DNA of 64,000 bases from Micromonospora pallida. Its GTDB lineage: Bacteria; Actinomycetota; Actinomycetes; Mycobacteriales; Micromonosporaceae. Positions 35,019 to 43,709 of the stretch are shown one piece after another. Below the pieces are notes generated by a model. It made no database searches. It had not been told where the DNA came from and saw only the letters and a list, made by a program, of their open reading frames with translations. A program made the translations under genes and the position numbers. The stretch spans positions 3,410,001 through 3,474,000 of the forward strand of contig NZ_FMHW01000002.1 of the NCBI RefSeq assembly GCF_900090325.1. Reading direction: 5' to 3'. Numbering within the stretch: the stretch's first letter is position 1; each line of letters begins with the position of its first letter.

Positions 35019-35629
35019 CGGATCACCGCCGGCTCTGACGGACCGGGCTGCTCCAGGAACACATGCACCATCTCCCACAGCAGGTGATAGATCGTCACGT
35101 GCACCTCCTTCACGATGCACGGATCGTCGGACCGGGCGACGACGATGTGGTCGGCGACCTTGCCGCGACCGATGTCCCCACCATCGCCGCCGAGGAGCGC
35201 CACCGTGAGCAGACCAAGGTCACGGGCGGCCTCGAGGCCCCGACGTACGTTGACACACCGGCCGTCGGCGGACATCCCGAGCGCGATGTCCTCCGGAGCG
35301 GCGAGCAGGCGCAGCTGGGCGGCGAACACCTCGTCGAAGCCCTCGGTCCGGGCGATTCCGGTGAGGGTGGCGATGTCGCTCGTCAGCGATACCGCCGGCA
35401 GCGCCCGCTTGCCGACGATGACGGGATGAACGAACTCGACCACGACGTGCTGGGCGTCGGTCGCCGGCCCGCCGTTCCCGAAGACGATCAGCTTGCCGCC
35501 ACTGCGGAAGCGCCCGGACATGTCGTAGCAGGCCTTCGCGACTTGCGGCGCGTCACCGGCGAGCGCCTCTGCGGGCGCCACCCGGCAGGCGAACGCGAGC
35601 CGGGCCGCCGGGATCACGGACGGGTGCAT
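35015..35629 (-). CDS. Diverged SIS-domain protein, probably non-catalytic
   Basis: A 204-residue paralogue of the protein at 34096-34761. AAGGGGACAAG precedes the ATG. The first motif is FGNGGPATDAQH and the second is degenerate: GMSADGRCVNVRRGL replaces G-STSG-S-N, removing the Ser/Thr that bind the phosphate. The fold is otherwise kept (ATLTGIARTEGFDEVFAAQL, VTIYHLLWEMVHVFL). It may act as a partner of the intact paralogue. The stop overlaps the HypC-like start. Confidence 0.8.
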   Translation of the reverse strand: MHPSVIPAARLAFACRVAPAEALAGDAPQVAKACYDMSGRFRSGGKLIVFGNGGPATDAQHVVVEFVHPVIVGKRALPAVSLTSDIATLTGIARTEGFDEVFAAQLRLLAAPEDIALGMSADGRCVNVRRGLEAARDLGLLTVALLGGDGGDIGRGKVADHIVVARSDDPCIVKEVHVTIYHLLWEMVHVFLEQPGPSEPAVIR

Positions 35630-35639
35630 CTTGTCCCCT

Positions 35640-36017
35640 TCAACGGTGGGAAGCGGCGCAGGGATCACGGTGCCCGTCCCGCGACCTGGCGAAGGCATCC
35701 GCCGAGCGCCGCATGCAGGCACCGATGACCTGATCGAGTTGCGCCAGGTGTCCGACCATCGACCGGAGATCGGCACGTCCCTTAACCGTCAGCTCGTAAC
35801 GACGGCGCGCCGGCCCCGGTTCAGTGGTCTCCCACCTAGAGATCAGCGAGCGGTCGCGCTCCAAGCCGCGGAGCACCCGGTAGACATAGGCAGGCTCCAC
35901 ATCGGGTATTCCCAGTTCCTCAAGTCGGCCGATCAGGTCGTATCCGTGACCGGGCCGCTCGAAGATCAGAAGCAGCAAGAACGGATGCAGCAGGCCCCGC
36001 AGCTCACGCACGTGCAT
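35640..36017 (-). CDS. PadR-family transcriptional regulator
   Basis: A 125-residue winged-helix protein: LLHPFLLLLIFERPGHGYDL, PDVEPAYVYRVLRGLERDRS and GPARRRYELTVKGRADL are the PadR signature segments. GGAAGGGG before the ATG at 36017 fixes the start. It heads the SIS-hypC-SIS-hypF unit with an 10-base gap, so it probably regulates it. PadR proteins usually repress and respond to small molecules; the inducer is unknown. Confidence 0.88.
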   Translation of the reverse strand: MHVRELRGLLHPFLLLLIFERPGHGYDLIGRLEELGIPDVEPAYVYRVLRGLERDRSLISRWETTEPGPARRRYELTVKGRADLRSMVGHLAQLDQVIGACMRRSADAFARSRDGHRDPCAASHR

Positions 36018-36129
36018 GCCAGTCCCCTTCCGTGGCGGAAGCCGCCGTTCCTCGTTGGAGCTAAGCACGCTTAACCTACCGAAGTTGGCTAAACCCGGCA
36101 TTTGCGGACTCCGTTGCCTACTTGCGGGA

Positions 36130-36260
36130 CTGTACGGATCAAGGTGCCACGGGACCGGGCCGGTTCGTTCACGCCGCGGATCGTGCCGAAGCACGACAGC
36201 CGCATCGACGGGTTCAACGAGGCGATCCTGTCCCTGTACCGGAAAGCTGACGACCCTCAG
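36130..36260 (+). pseudogene. IS256-family transposase fragment
   Basis: VPRDRAGSFTPRIVPKHDSR followed by IDGFNEAILSLYRKA is a conserved early-middle part of IS256 (mutator-type) transposases. No start or catalytic residues remain; it lies between padR and doxX. Confidence 0.6.
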
Positions 36261-36291
36261 CCCCGCACAGCATGGGCCGATCGGCGATTGA

Positions 36292-36660
36292 TCAGGCGGT
36301 CGTCCAAGCGAAGTGCCCCACGGCGGCGACGGCGAGGACGAGAAAGACCGCGGGAAACGCGATGTTGTGGAACACCCGCGCGCGGACGTGAGCCAGGATC
36401 GCGCCGACGAAGAACAGGACGAGGCCGACGGCTGCGGCCAATCCGAAGGGACGTACGCCGAGAAGGCCGAGCACCAGACCGATGACGCCGGCCCCCTCCA
36501 CCACCGCGAGGTAGGGGATCCATCGCGCGGACAGCCCGACCTCGGCGCAGTTGCGCATCACGAAGTCCGCCCTGATCACCTTGGCGGTCACCTCGATGGC
36601 GTTGGCGAGGGCGCAAAGGATGGTCGCGACGACCAGGACGCCCTCCAGTACGGCGATCAT
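36292..36660 (-). CDS. DoxX-like membrane protein
   Basis: A 122-residue protein with four predicted membrane segments; VVEGAGVIGLVLGLL and LAHVRARVFHNIAFPAVFLVL match DoxX-like proteins. It is divergent from the SigJ-like gene (120-base shared promoter region). The paralogue at 38587-38940 lies near a TetR gene. DoxX proteins are linked to redox stress, but the exact role is not known. Confidence 0.8.
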   Translation of the reverse strand: MIAVLEGVLVVATILCALANAIEVTAKVIRADFVMRNCAEVGLSARWIPYLAVVEGAGVIGLVLGLLGVRPFGLAAAVGLVLFFVGAILAHVRARVFHNIAFPAVFLVLAVAAVGHFAWTTA

Positions 36661-36780
36661 GACGCGTCCCGGCGCGATCGAGCGATCGGTAAGCTCATAG
36701 GTGCCTCCACGTGCGCGGGTTCATCAGGTTGTGGTCTCTCGCCCCTTCTGACGCCCGACACGCAGGAAAGGTGACCAGAC

Positions 36781-37635
36781 GTGGAACTCGTCGAACACTT
36801 CGAGGCTTCGAGGGCCCGACTGATGTCGTTGGCCTATCGCATCCTCGGCTCGCACCACGATGCCGAAGACGCGGTGCAGGCCGCCTGGCTGCGCGCGCGG
36901 TCGGCCGACCCGGCACAACTGGTTAACCCCGAGGGCTGGCTCACCACGGTGACGGCACGCCTGTGCCTCGACCAGCTTCGCGCCCGCCATCGCCGGCGCG
37001 AGGTCCCGCTCGAGGCCGACGACATCCCCGGCAAGCAGCTCGCGGCCGACGAGGCGTTCGTCCGTCGTGAGGACGTCTCCCGTGCGCTGCTGGTTGTGCT
37101 CGACGAACTGTCTCCCCCGCAGCGGGTGGCCTACGTGCTGCATGACCTCTTCGCCGTCCCGTTCGACGAGGTCGGGCCCGTACTCGACACGACGGTGGCC
37201 GCGGCGAAGAAGCTCGCGAGTCGGGCGCGGATCCGGCTCAGGGACGCTCGTGCGGTCGACCTGCCGGGGTCCGCCCACCAGATGGAGATCATCGACGCGT
37301 TCCTCGCCGCGGCGCGTGGCGGCGACATCGCGCGGCTCGTCACGCTCCTGGCGCCTGACGTCGTCCGCACGGCCGACCTCGGATTCCTCGCGGACGGCGC
37401 CGCGCCTGTCGTCCGGGGCGCCTGGGCGGTCGCGAAGGAGACCAGGGCGTTCGTGGACCGCATCGCCGCCGCCGTCCCGGTCCTCGTCGAGGGACGCCCG
37501 GGAGCGGTGATCGCCCCTGGTGGGCACCCGTTCGCATTGATCCGAATCCGAGTCCACGACGGTCTCGTCACGAGCATCGACATCGCGCCCTACGAGCGCG
37601 GCACCGTGTCCCTCCCCGCTGCCTTGAGTACGTGA
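36781..37635 (+). CDS. SigJ-like ECF sigma factor with SnoaL-type C-terminal domain
   Basis: A 284-residue ECF41-type sigma factor. Region 2 (MSLAYRILGSHHDAEDAVQA, WLTTVTARLCLDQLRARHRR) and region 4 (LSPPQRVAYVLHDLFAVPFDEV) are followed by a SnoaL-like domain (FLAAARGGDIARLVTLLAPDV, GHPFALIRIRVHDGLVTSID) that replaces a separate anti-sigma factor. GTG start. Such factors are often next to DoxX or CMD-type genes that they control; here the divergent doxX-like gene is the obvious candidate target. Confidence 0.9.
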   Translation: MELVEHFEASRARLMSLAYRILGSHHDAEDAVQAAWLRARSADPAQLVNPEGWLTTVTARLCLDQLRARHRRREVPLEADDIPGKQLAADEAFVRREDVSRALLVVLDELSPPQRVAYVLHDLFAVPFDEVGPVLDTTVAAAKKLASRARIRLRDARAVDLPGSAHQMEIIDAFLAAARGGDIARLVTLLAPDVVRTADLGFLADGAAPVVRGAWAVAKETRAFVDRIAAAVPVLVEGRPGAVIAPGGHPFALIRIRVHDGLVTSIDIAPYERGTVSLPAALST

Positions 37636-37721
37636 TTATCCGGAGTCGGTAGTTTCGCTTGCTTTGCGAGGGAGCGTTGTTTCCGGCGCTGATCGGGATC
37701 CTCGCCGCGAGACCTCCATGC

Positions 37722-37737
37722 CATACCGTATGGTATG
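37722..37737. promoter_or_regulatory. Candidate TetR operator
   Basis: CATACC GTAT GGTATG is a perfect 6-4-6 inverted repeat ending 8 bases before the ATG of the TetR gene. Its position over the leader fits autorepression by the downstream regulator. A partner site elsewhere would support this. Confidence 0.6.
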
Positions 37738-37745
37738 TTCGCTTA

Positions 37746-38285
37746 ATGGGAACGCGTGATCTGTGGCTCGGCGAGGGTGTTGTGGTACTGGCCGACGAGG
37801 GACCGGCGGGTGTGCGGATCGACCGTCTGGCTGCCCGCCTCGGCCTGACGAAGGGGTCGTTCCATCACCACTTCACGGGGGTCGCCGACTACCACGCGGC
37901 GTTGCTGACTCATATCGAGCATGGACAGGTCGCCCTGCTCGACGGGCTGTCGGGCGAGCTCGCGGCCGTCGATCCGGTCGACGCCCTGCGGGCCCTTCCC
38001 TCGCGGCTCGACGAGCTGTTCGACGCCGAGCTGGATCGGGCCCTGCGGGCGTGGGCGATCGGGAACGACGGTGCGCGTGGCGTAGTCGAGCGCGTCGACA
38101 GCGCGCGCCTCACTTTTCTCGAGACCCTCTGGAACCGCGCTGTGCCCGACCCGGCCCGGGCGCGCGCCGCCGCCCTGCTGCCGCACCTTCTCCTGATCGG
38201 AGCGAACGCCATCCGCCCACCGCTCGACGCTGCCAGTCGACGTGCGGTGTTCGACCTCCTGCCAGACCTGATTCCTCATGTCTGA
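37746..38285 (+). CDS. TetR/AcrR-family transcriptional regulator
   Basis: A 179-residue regulator with the N-terminal HTH LAARLGLTKGSFHHHFTGVADYHAALL and an all-helical ligand domain. The ATG at 37746 is preferred over one at 37659 because it is next to the operator-like repeat and starts the usual HTH length. The downstream genes on the same strand are a truncated FAD monooxygenase and a DoxX-like protein, possibly its targets. Confidence 0.88.
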   Translation: MGTRDLWLGEGVVVLADEGPAGVRIDRLAARLGLTKGSFHHHFTGVADYHAALLTHIEHGQVALLDGLSGELAAVDPVDALRALPSRLDELFDAELDRALRAWAIGNDGARGVVERVDSARLTFLETLWNRAVPDPARARAAALLPHLLLIGANAIRPPLDAASRRAVFDLLPDLIPHV

Positions 38286-38399
38286 GGTCCCGTTCCGGCG
38301 CCCCCGCCTGCGGACGGGCGCCGTGATCGCCGTCGCTGTTGCGCTCGCGCCGGACATCGTGACTGCTACCGGGGTTCATCGCCTAGAAAGAGGAGACAG

Positions 38400-38552
38400 A
38401 TGCCCGCTGTCGATGTGTTGATCGTCGGGGCCGGCCCGACCGGGCTCACCCTCGCGGTCGATCTGGCCCGCCGTGGAGTTCGCGCGATGCTGCTCGAGGC
38501 CGCGTCACCGATGCCCGGCATGGCGAGGCTCCACCCACGCCCCGTGTGGTGA
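38400..38552 (+). pseudogene. FAD-dependent monooxygenase, N-terminal stub
   Basis: AGAGGAGACAG precedes an ATG followed by VLIVGAGPTGLTLAVDLARR, the FAD-binding GxGxxG motif of PheA/TetX-type hydroxylases. After residue 40 the frame leaves the family and stops at 50 codons, where about 450 residues are expected. A deletion has removed the rest, probably joining to the doxX region. Confidence 0.8.
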
Positions 38553-38586
38553 ATCGTGACCCGTTTTACCTGAGGAGTCCTTCGAG

Positions 38587-38940
38587 ATGGTGCAACCCTG
38601 GTGGCCGCTGGCCTTGTTGGCAGTGATCCAGCTCTGCGATGCGGTGTTATGCGCGAAGCCGGTCGCCTTCATCCGGCAGTGTTTGATCGACGTCCGGTTC
38701 CCCGAACGATTCTGGAAGCTTCTCCCTCCGCTCAAGGCTGCCGCAGCGGCTGGGCTTATCGTCGGAATCTGGGTTCCGCCGTTGGCGATGCTCGTATGCG
38801 CGGCGCTGGTGTGCTACTTCGTGGTGGCGATCTCGGCGCACGTCCGCGCCCGCGATTTCGGCCGCAACCTGTTCCTGAACGCGACGGCGATGTTGGTCAC
38901 CTGCTCGGCGACGCTGGCCTTCACCGTCCAGGCTGCGTGA
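38587..38940 (+). CDS. DoxX-like membrane protein
   Basis: A 117-residue, four-helix membrane protein with LKAAAAAGLIVGIWVPPLAM and SAHVRARDFGRNLFLNATAM. GAGGAGTCC lies upstream. It is similar in layout to the protein at 36292-36660 and shares the AHVRARxF motif. It follows the truncated monooxygenase and may belong to the TetR operon. Confidence 0.8.
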   Translation: MVQPWWPLALLAVIQLCDAVLCAKPVAFIRQCLIDVRFPERFWKLLPPLKAAAAAGLIVGIWVPPLAMLVCAALVCYFVVAISAHVRARDFGRNLFLNATAMLVTCSATLAFTVQAA

Positions 38941-38991
38941 TCGAAAGAGGCGGGCGGCAGCGCAGCCGTGACGTAGTGCGCGTCCCGATCC

Positions 38992-41580
38992 TCAGCAGCG
39001 CGCGTCGTTCCGCACCGCCAGAAGCGGCAGGCCCGCTGCGTACCGCCGGAAGAAGCCTGCGGTCGGAGTGTCCGCCGCCGCGACGTCGTCCGGGATGCCC
39101 TCCGCGACCACCGCGCCCCCGTGCGGCCCGGCTCCTGGCCCGAGGTCGACCACCCAGTCCGCCGACGCGGCGACGGGAATGTCATGTTCGGCCACGACGA
39201 CGGTGTTGCCCGAGTCGAGCAACACATCGAGTGCGTCCACCACACGCTGGATGTCAGACGGGTGCAGGCCCGAGACCGGCTCGTCGAGAATGACGAGACC
39301 GATTTTGCGACTCGCAGCACCGCGCTGGATCGCGGATGCCAGCTTCAGGCGCTGCGCCTCACCGCCGGACAACTCGGTGGCGCTCTGTCCGAGTTGGAGA
39401 TAGCCGAGCCCGACTTGGTCCAGTGCCCCCAGGGTTTCGGCGAGCTGCCGGGGCTCGGAGAAGCGCTGCACGGCCTCGGCGACGGTCAGGTCCAGAACCT
39501 GGTCGATGACCAACCCGTTGTACCTGATGTCCAGGGCCTCCGGTTTATAGCGGCGGCCCTCGCACGCGTCGCATACCACCCACACATCCGGCAGAAAGTG
39601 CATGTCGACCAGTTTGCGGCCATAGCCGGCGCAGTTCTCGCAGCGGCCGCCGCCCGCAGCGTTGAAGCTGAACCAGGAGGCGTTGAGTCCGCGCCTGCGC
39701 GCGATGTCGGTCTCGGCGAACAGCTTGCGGACGATGTCGAACGCCTTGCTGTACGTGGCCGGGTTGGACCGCGGCGTTCGCCCGAGCGGTTCCTGATCGA
39801 CGACGGCGACCCAACTGAACCCCTCGACGCCGGTGACCTCCCGCACCGTGTCCGTCGCCGTCCCGTTCAGAGCGGCCTCCACACCCGACCCGAGCGCACC
39901 GAGCAAGCTGCTCTTGCCGCTGCCGCTCACCCCGGTCAGGCAGGTGAGCCGATTGGCCGGGAAACGCACCAGATCCGCAGTCACGTTGTGCGCACGCAGG
40001 CCGTGCAGCCTTACCCAGCCGGTGTCATCCCCGACCGGGCGGCGGGTCCGGTGCAGCCGCAGCCCCTTACCGGCCAGATAACGCCCCGTCAACGACTTCG
40101 GGTGGGCGGCCACGTCGGCGGGAGGTCCCGACACGAGGACCTCACCGCCGAGACGGCCCGCACCGGGCCCCATGTCGATCACCCAGTCGGCTCGGGCAAT
40201 CAGCTCCGGGTCGTGCTCGACTAGGAGCACCGTGTTGCCAGCCTCACGCAGGTCCAGGGCGATGTCGAGCAGGTGCGCCTTGTCCGCCGGATGCAGCCCG
40301 GTCCCGGGCTCGTCGAGGACGAAGATAATGCCGCTCAGCTCGGTGCTGAGCTGCGCGGCGAGCCGGGTCCGCTGCGACTCGCCCGCGGACAGCGACGCCG
40401 CGTTCCGGGACAGTTGGAGATGGGCCAGGCCGAGCCGGTCGAGGATTCCCAGCCTGCGGCCCAGGTCGTGCAGCAACGGCTCACCCACTTCGCGCTGCCG
40501 GGCGCTCAGGTCGTCCGCCACGCGTCCCGCCCAGTTGCGCACTTCCAGTACGTCCACCTCGAGCAGGTCGGGGTACGTCAGGCCGCCGAGCCGCACGGAC
40601 CGGGCCACCTGGTCGTACCCGCTGCCCCCGCAGGTGCCGCAGGGTTGCTTACGCATGTACGGCAGGTAGCGTTGCCTGGCGCTGGCCGTCTGGGCGTTCA
40701 CGAACACCCGCTCCACCTCGGCAAGCGCGCCCCGCAGCGGCTGGCTCGACGTGTACGTCAACTGGACGGTCTCATTCTTGTTCGACATGTCGACGGTCGC
40801 CTCGATCTTTTCCTCACCCGTGCCGTACAGCACGCAGCAGCGGAAGTCCTCAGGCAGCGACTGCCAGGATCGACCGAGGTCCACGCCCCGCTTCTCGGCA
40901 AGCGCCGGTACGAACGCGTGCTCCCCCGACCGCCACTTCGCGTACCACGGCGAGGCCCCCTCGAAGAGTGGAAGCTCCGGGTGGGTGATGACCAGGTCCT
41001 CCTGCGCCTGCCAGTGTCCGCCCACCCCGTGGCACTTCACACATCCCCCTTCCGGCGTATTACGGTCAAAATAAGCGGTCGTCAGACGCCCGCCCCCGAC
41101 CGCCGCCGCCGAATCTGTGCCGATCGCCGGAAGACGCGAGTACAGCAGCCCCAGGTGCCCGTCGATGCCGGTGATCGTCGCGACCGTGGAGCGGGGGTTG
41201 CGGTTCAGTCGACGCTGGTCGACCGTGAGCGTCGCGCCGAGTCCGAGGATGCGATCGACCTTCGGCCGATTCCGCTGGGTGATGTACTGCCGTACGAACG
41301 GCGAGAGCCCCTCCAGATAGCGCAACTGAGCTTCGTTGTGCAGGGTGTCGATGGCCAGCGAGGTCTTGCCGCTGCCACTCACTCCGGTGAAGGCGACAAG
41401 CTGTCCCTTCGGGATACTCACGGACACGTCCCGCAAATTGTTGGTACGAGCCCCCACAACGTCAATCGTCTCGCGTCCCGTACTCGCGACATCCCGTACG
41501 AATGCAGTCAACCCTCGTCCACCCTCTCGCAACGCGTCATAGCCTGGGCGCAGCGGCCCATCCACCCGTGCCGAACACAC
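38992..41580 (-). CDS. UvrA-like ABC ATPase (UvrA2/drug-resistance type)
   Basis: A protein of up to 862 residues with two ABC modules. Module one: Walker A GVSGSGKTS, zinc-like CVKCHG and CGTCGGSG, signature SLSAGESQRTRLAAQL, FVLDEPGTGLHP. Module two: GVSGSGKSS, zinc-like CENCAGYG and CDACEGRRY, ELSGGEAQRLKLASAI, VILDEPVSGLHP. It is about 90 residues shorter than housekeeping UvrA and resembles UvrA2/DrrC-type proteins that protect against DNA-binding drugs. The true start may be internal, near the VRDVASTGRETIDVVGA segment. No uvrB is adjacent. Confidence 0.9.
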   Translation of the reverse strand: MCSARVDGPLRPGYDALREGGRGLTAFVRDVASTGRETIDVVGARTNNLRDVSVSIPKGQLVAFTGVSGSGKTSLAIDTLHNEAQLRYLEGLSPFVRQYITQRNRPKVDRILGLGATLTVDQRRLNRNPRSTVATITGIDGHLGLLYSRLPAIGTDSAAAVGGGRLTTAYFDRNTPEGGCVKCHGVGGHWQAQEDLVITHPELPLFEGASPWYAKWRSGEHAFVPALAEKRGVDLGRSWQSLPEDFRCCVLYGTGEEKIEATVDMSNKNETVQLTYTSSQPLRGALAEVERVFVNAQTASARQRYLPYMRKQPCGTCGGSGYDQVARSVRLGGLTYPDLLEVDVLEVRNWAGRVADDLSARQREVGEPLLHDLGRRLGILDRLGLAHLQLSRNAASLSAGESQRTRLAAQLSTELSGIIFVLDEPGTGLHPADKAHLLDIALDLREAGNTVLLVEHDPELIARADWVIDMGPGAGRLGGEVLVSGPPADVAAHPKSLTGRYLAGKGLRLHRTRRPVGDDTGWVRLHGLRAHNVTADLVRFPANRLTCLTGVSGSGKSSLLGALGSGVEAALNGTATDTVREVTGVEGFSWVAVVDQEPLGRTPRSNPATYSKAFDIVRKLFAETDIARRRGLNASWFSFNAAGGGRCENCAGYGRKLVDMHFLPDVWVVCDACEGRRYKPEALDIRYNGLVIDQVLDLTVAEAVQRFSEPRQLAETLGALDQVGLGYLQLGQSATELSGGEAQRLKLASAIQRGAASRKIGLVILDEPVSGLHPSDIQRVVDALDVLLDSGNTVVVAEHDIPVAASADWVVDLGPGAGPHGGAVVAEGIPDDVAAADTPTAGFFRRYAAGLPLLAVRNDARC

Positions 41581-41670
41581 CGATCACGCCACTGCCCGGC
41601 AGGCCGTCACCGGTGGCCCTGAGCGGTCGCTGCACCAGATCTGTCCGGCCCCGCGCGGCCGTACTGCGGA

Positions 41671-42201
41671 TCAGGTCTCGGAATCCGCGATGAGCTTCGC
41701 GGTGTCGGGGGCGAAGACGGTCATCCAGTGCGGATGCAGCCGGTAGTAGACGACGTCGTTCTCCCAGTCGAAGAGGTCATCGCCGTAGAAGTCCTTGAGG
41801 TACGCCAACAGTTCCGGCCAGTCCGCGGCCGGATCGCTGTCGCGAGGGTTGAGAGTTTCCACTTTGCCATGCGTGAACACGCCCAGGTCCTCACCGCGCA
41901 TGTGCGCGGCGCTGACGGCGGACCGCGCCGCGAGGTGGCGGGCCTTGATTGCGCCGCGCGCCGTGCCGAAGTGCCACTTTCCGTGCAGGAAGTGCCCATC
42001 CACACCGCTGATCCGTGGCGCGCCTTTCGCCGTCACGGTGGACAGGGCGAGAGTGCACATGCCGGTGAGGACCTGGGTGAGCTGCTGCGCGGTCAGGGTG
42101 CACTCGGTGTTGATGATCGAGCGGAGGTGCGCGGCGGAGCGGGAGAGGGAGTCGTCAAGGAGGACCTGAAGCTCTTTGAGCTCTTCTGGAGTTTCGCGCA
42201 C
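41671..42201 (-). CDS. PPOX-class split-barrel flavin-binding protein
   Basis: A 176-residue pyridoxamine-phosphate-oxidase-like protein: LALSTVTAKGAPRISGVDGH, GKWHFGTARGAIKARHLAAR and VYYRLHPHWMTVFAPD. Such proteins bind FMN or F420. The substrate is unknown. It lies 90 bases upstream of the UvrA-like gene start, on the same strand. Confidence 0.82.
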   Translation of the reverse strand: MRETPEELKELQVLLDDSLSRSAAHLRSIINTECTLTAQQLTQVLTGMCTLALSTVTAKGAPRISGVDGHFLHGKWHFGTARGAIKARHLAARSAVSAAHMRGEDLGVFTHGKVETLNPRDSDPAADWPELLAYLKDFYGDDLFDWENDVVYYRLHPHWMTVFAPDTAKLIADSET

Positions 42202-42467
42202 GGAGTTCCTCGTCTATCTGTCCGTCCATGGTCGGTCCACGCCGACCCGATAAACCCCATCCTCGATCCAAATCCTGACACCTTGTGTCACATACCCTCA
42301 TCCGTCTTGCGGATGCCACCGGAACGCCACCGCAGGAGGCCGGCGACCATGCGGTCGCCCGCCTCCTGCGGCTACCAGCCACGCACCGCACGGCTGGCTT
42401 CCCGTGCGGCGTCACCCCCGGAACCGGACATCCCGGCCGTCGCCAGAGGGCCAGTGCCGGACGGATG

Positions 42468-42716
42468 TCACCCGCCCGCGCCCGCGAGGGCGGGTTCGGG
42501 GTCGGATCCGCCCGTCACCGGCAGGGGCTCGTGGTGCTTGGACAGCTCGCTGGGCCACCACATCCATCGGCCCACGTCCAGAGTCAGCGCGGTGACCAGC
42601 ACCGAACGAACGATCATCGTGTCCAGCAGCGATCCCAACGCCGCGAAGGTACCGGCCAGCACCAGACCCGCCGAGGTGATCACAGGGACAGTCGGACGCG
42701 GCGCGCCGGTGAGTTG
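42468..42716 (-). pseudogene. MMPL-family exporter, C-terminal fragment with internal deletion
   Basis: VITSAGLVLAGTFAALGSLL joins directly to DTMIVRSVLVTALTLDVGRW and WWPSELSKHHEP, the last helix and tail of MMPL exporters. About 25 residues normally between these segments are missing, and no upstream 600 residues are present. Confidence 0.65.
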
Positions 42717-43188
42717 ATCGCCCAGCCCTCATGGCTGGCTACCTGCGGAAGGGAACGGTTGGGCCGAACGCGCTGTTCGGCACAAGAAGGCGGGACGTCG
42801 AGCGGGTACGCCCAGCAGCGCAAGGGCCGCCACGGGGCGGCGTCACTCGCAGACGTTGTTTCCGCTGTTTGCTACGGCCGGGCCTCGCAGCAACAGACGG
42901 TGAGGGATACGAAGAGCCTGAACGCACGCGATCACCACCTCGGGATGCCCGGACTTCATCGCACACGAGCGGGAAGCGATGGCTCTTCCTCTGGAGCTAT
43001 CGCCGTAGCTTCCGGACCAAAAACAACTCCAGCCCTGGTCTCCGACATCCTCGAGCGCCTCGGCGCCGACCCCAACAGGCGTCCCACACCCCTCACCGAC
43101 AGCGATGCACACGGATGACAACCTGGTTGCCAACCCGGGTAAGTGAGGGGTTTTCGGGGGGAGGTTCAAAACCTTATAGAAGAAGATA
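42717..43188. other. No supported gene
   Basis: Open frames on both strands here are short and match nothing recognised. It ends at the terminator hairpin next to the first att repeat and probably represents decayed island DNA. Confidence 0.4.
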
Positions 43189-43223
43189 AAAGCCCTAACC
43201 AGATTTTCGCTGGTCAGGGCTTT
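43189..43223 (-). terminator. Rho-independent terminator, tRNA side
   Basis: AAAGCCCTaACCAG pairs with CTGGTcAGGGCTTT around an ATTTTCG loop; on the minus strand a TTTTATC tract follows. It lies directly after the tRNA-Pro 3' end copy at 43230-43272 in the tRNA's reading direction, so it is probably the natural terminator of that tRNA gene. Confidence 0.75.
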
Positions 43224-43229
43224 CTGCCT

Positions 43230-43272
43230 GTCGGGACGGCCGGATTCGAACCGACGACCCCTTGACCCCCAG
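43230..43272 (-). repeat. att repeat 1: 3' end of tRNA-Pro(GGG)
   Basis: Read on the minus strand the 43 bases give CTGGGGGTCAAGGGGTCG and the T-arm GGTTCGAATCC up to the CCCGA end: anticodon loop to acceptor end of tRNA-Pro(GGG). The 5' half is absent, so it is not a functional tRNA. The same 43 bases recur at 44845-44887. These are typical integration-site duplications. Confidence 0.8.
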
Positions 43273-43709
43273 GACGATCCGCCACACGTCCACGCACGTC
43301 ACGCACGCTATGCCCATGATCAAGCTGTTCGGCCGACGATTCAACGTCTACCGTCACGCATCACGTATGGCCCCCACGTGGTCCCCGAGGACTGACACAG
43401 CTGGCCGCAATGCCACAGGGCTCAGGAAGTTCGGACACGGCCAAGTCCTAGACGGCGGCGAGCTGCCTCAACCTGCGCAGCCACACCCAGGCGTCGACCC
43501 TCGAACCCCGTCCCATCGGGCAAACGACGGATACACCGCGCTCCCCTGCCTCGCGGAATCAGGCGCGCAAGATGATCGATTAGGGTGCCATCGTGAGGCG
43601 ACACATGGCCCAGATCGCCCTGCAGATCGGCGGCCAGCGTCATCGCGCAGCCCGGACACGCCGACTTCCCGGCATCGAGCGCGGGCGGATGACGGCGGCT
43701 CCGCCGGCC
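43273..43709. other. Gap inside the att-flanked segment
   Basis: About 440 bases with no supported gene. Next to the repeat are GC-rich CACGTCCACGCACGTCACGC tandem ACGT-rich words which could be integrase arm sites, but no integrase gene is present. Confidence 0.3.

Noticed and set aside
36102..36485. Gene encoding a 127-residue protein
   Set aside because: Its first half is an IS256 scrap and the second half is antisense of the DoxX-like gene.
42285..43118. 277-codon plus-strand frame
   Set aside because: Low-complexity translation rich in Arg/Gly/Ser, no family resemblance, and it crosses the MMPL fragment on the other strand.
43230..43272. Functional tRNA-Pro gene
   Set aside because: Only the anticodon-loop-to-3'-end half is present at either copy; the acceptor 5' strand and D-arm are missing.
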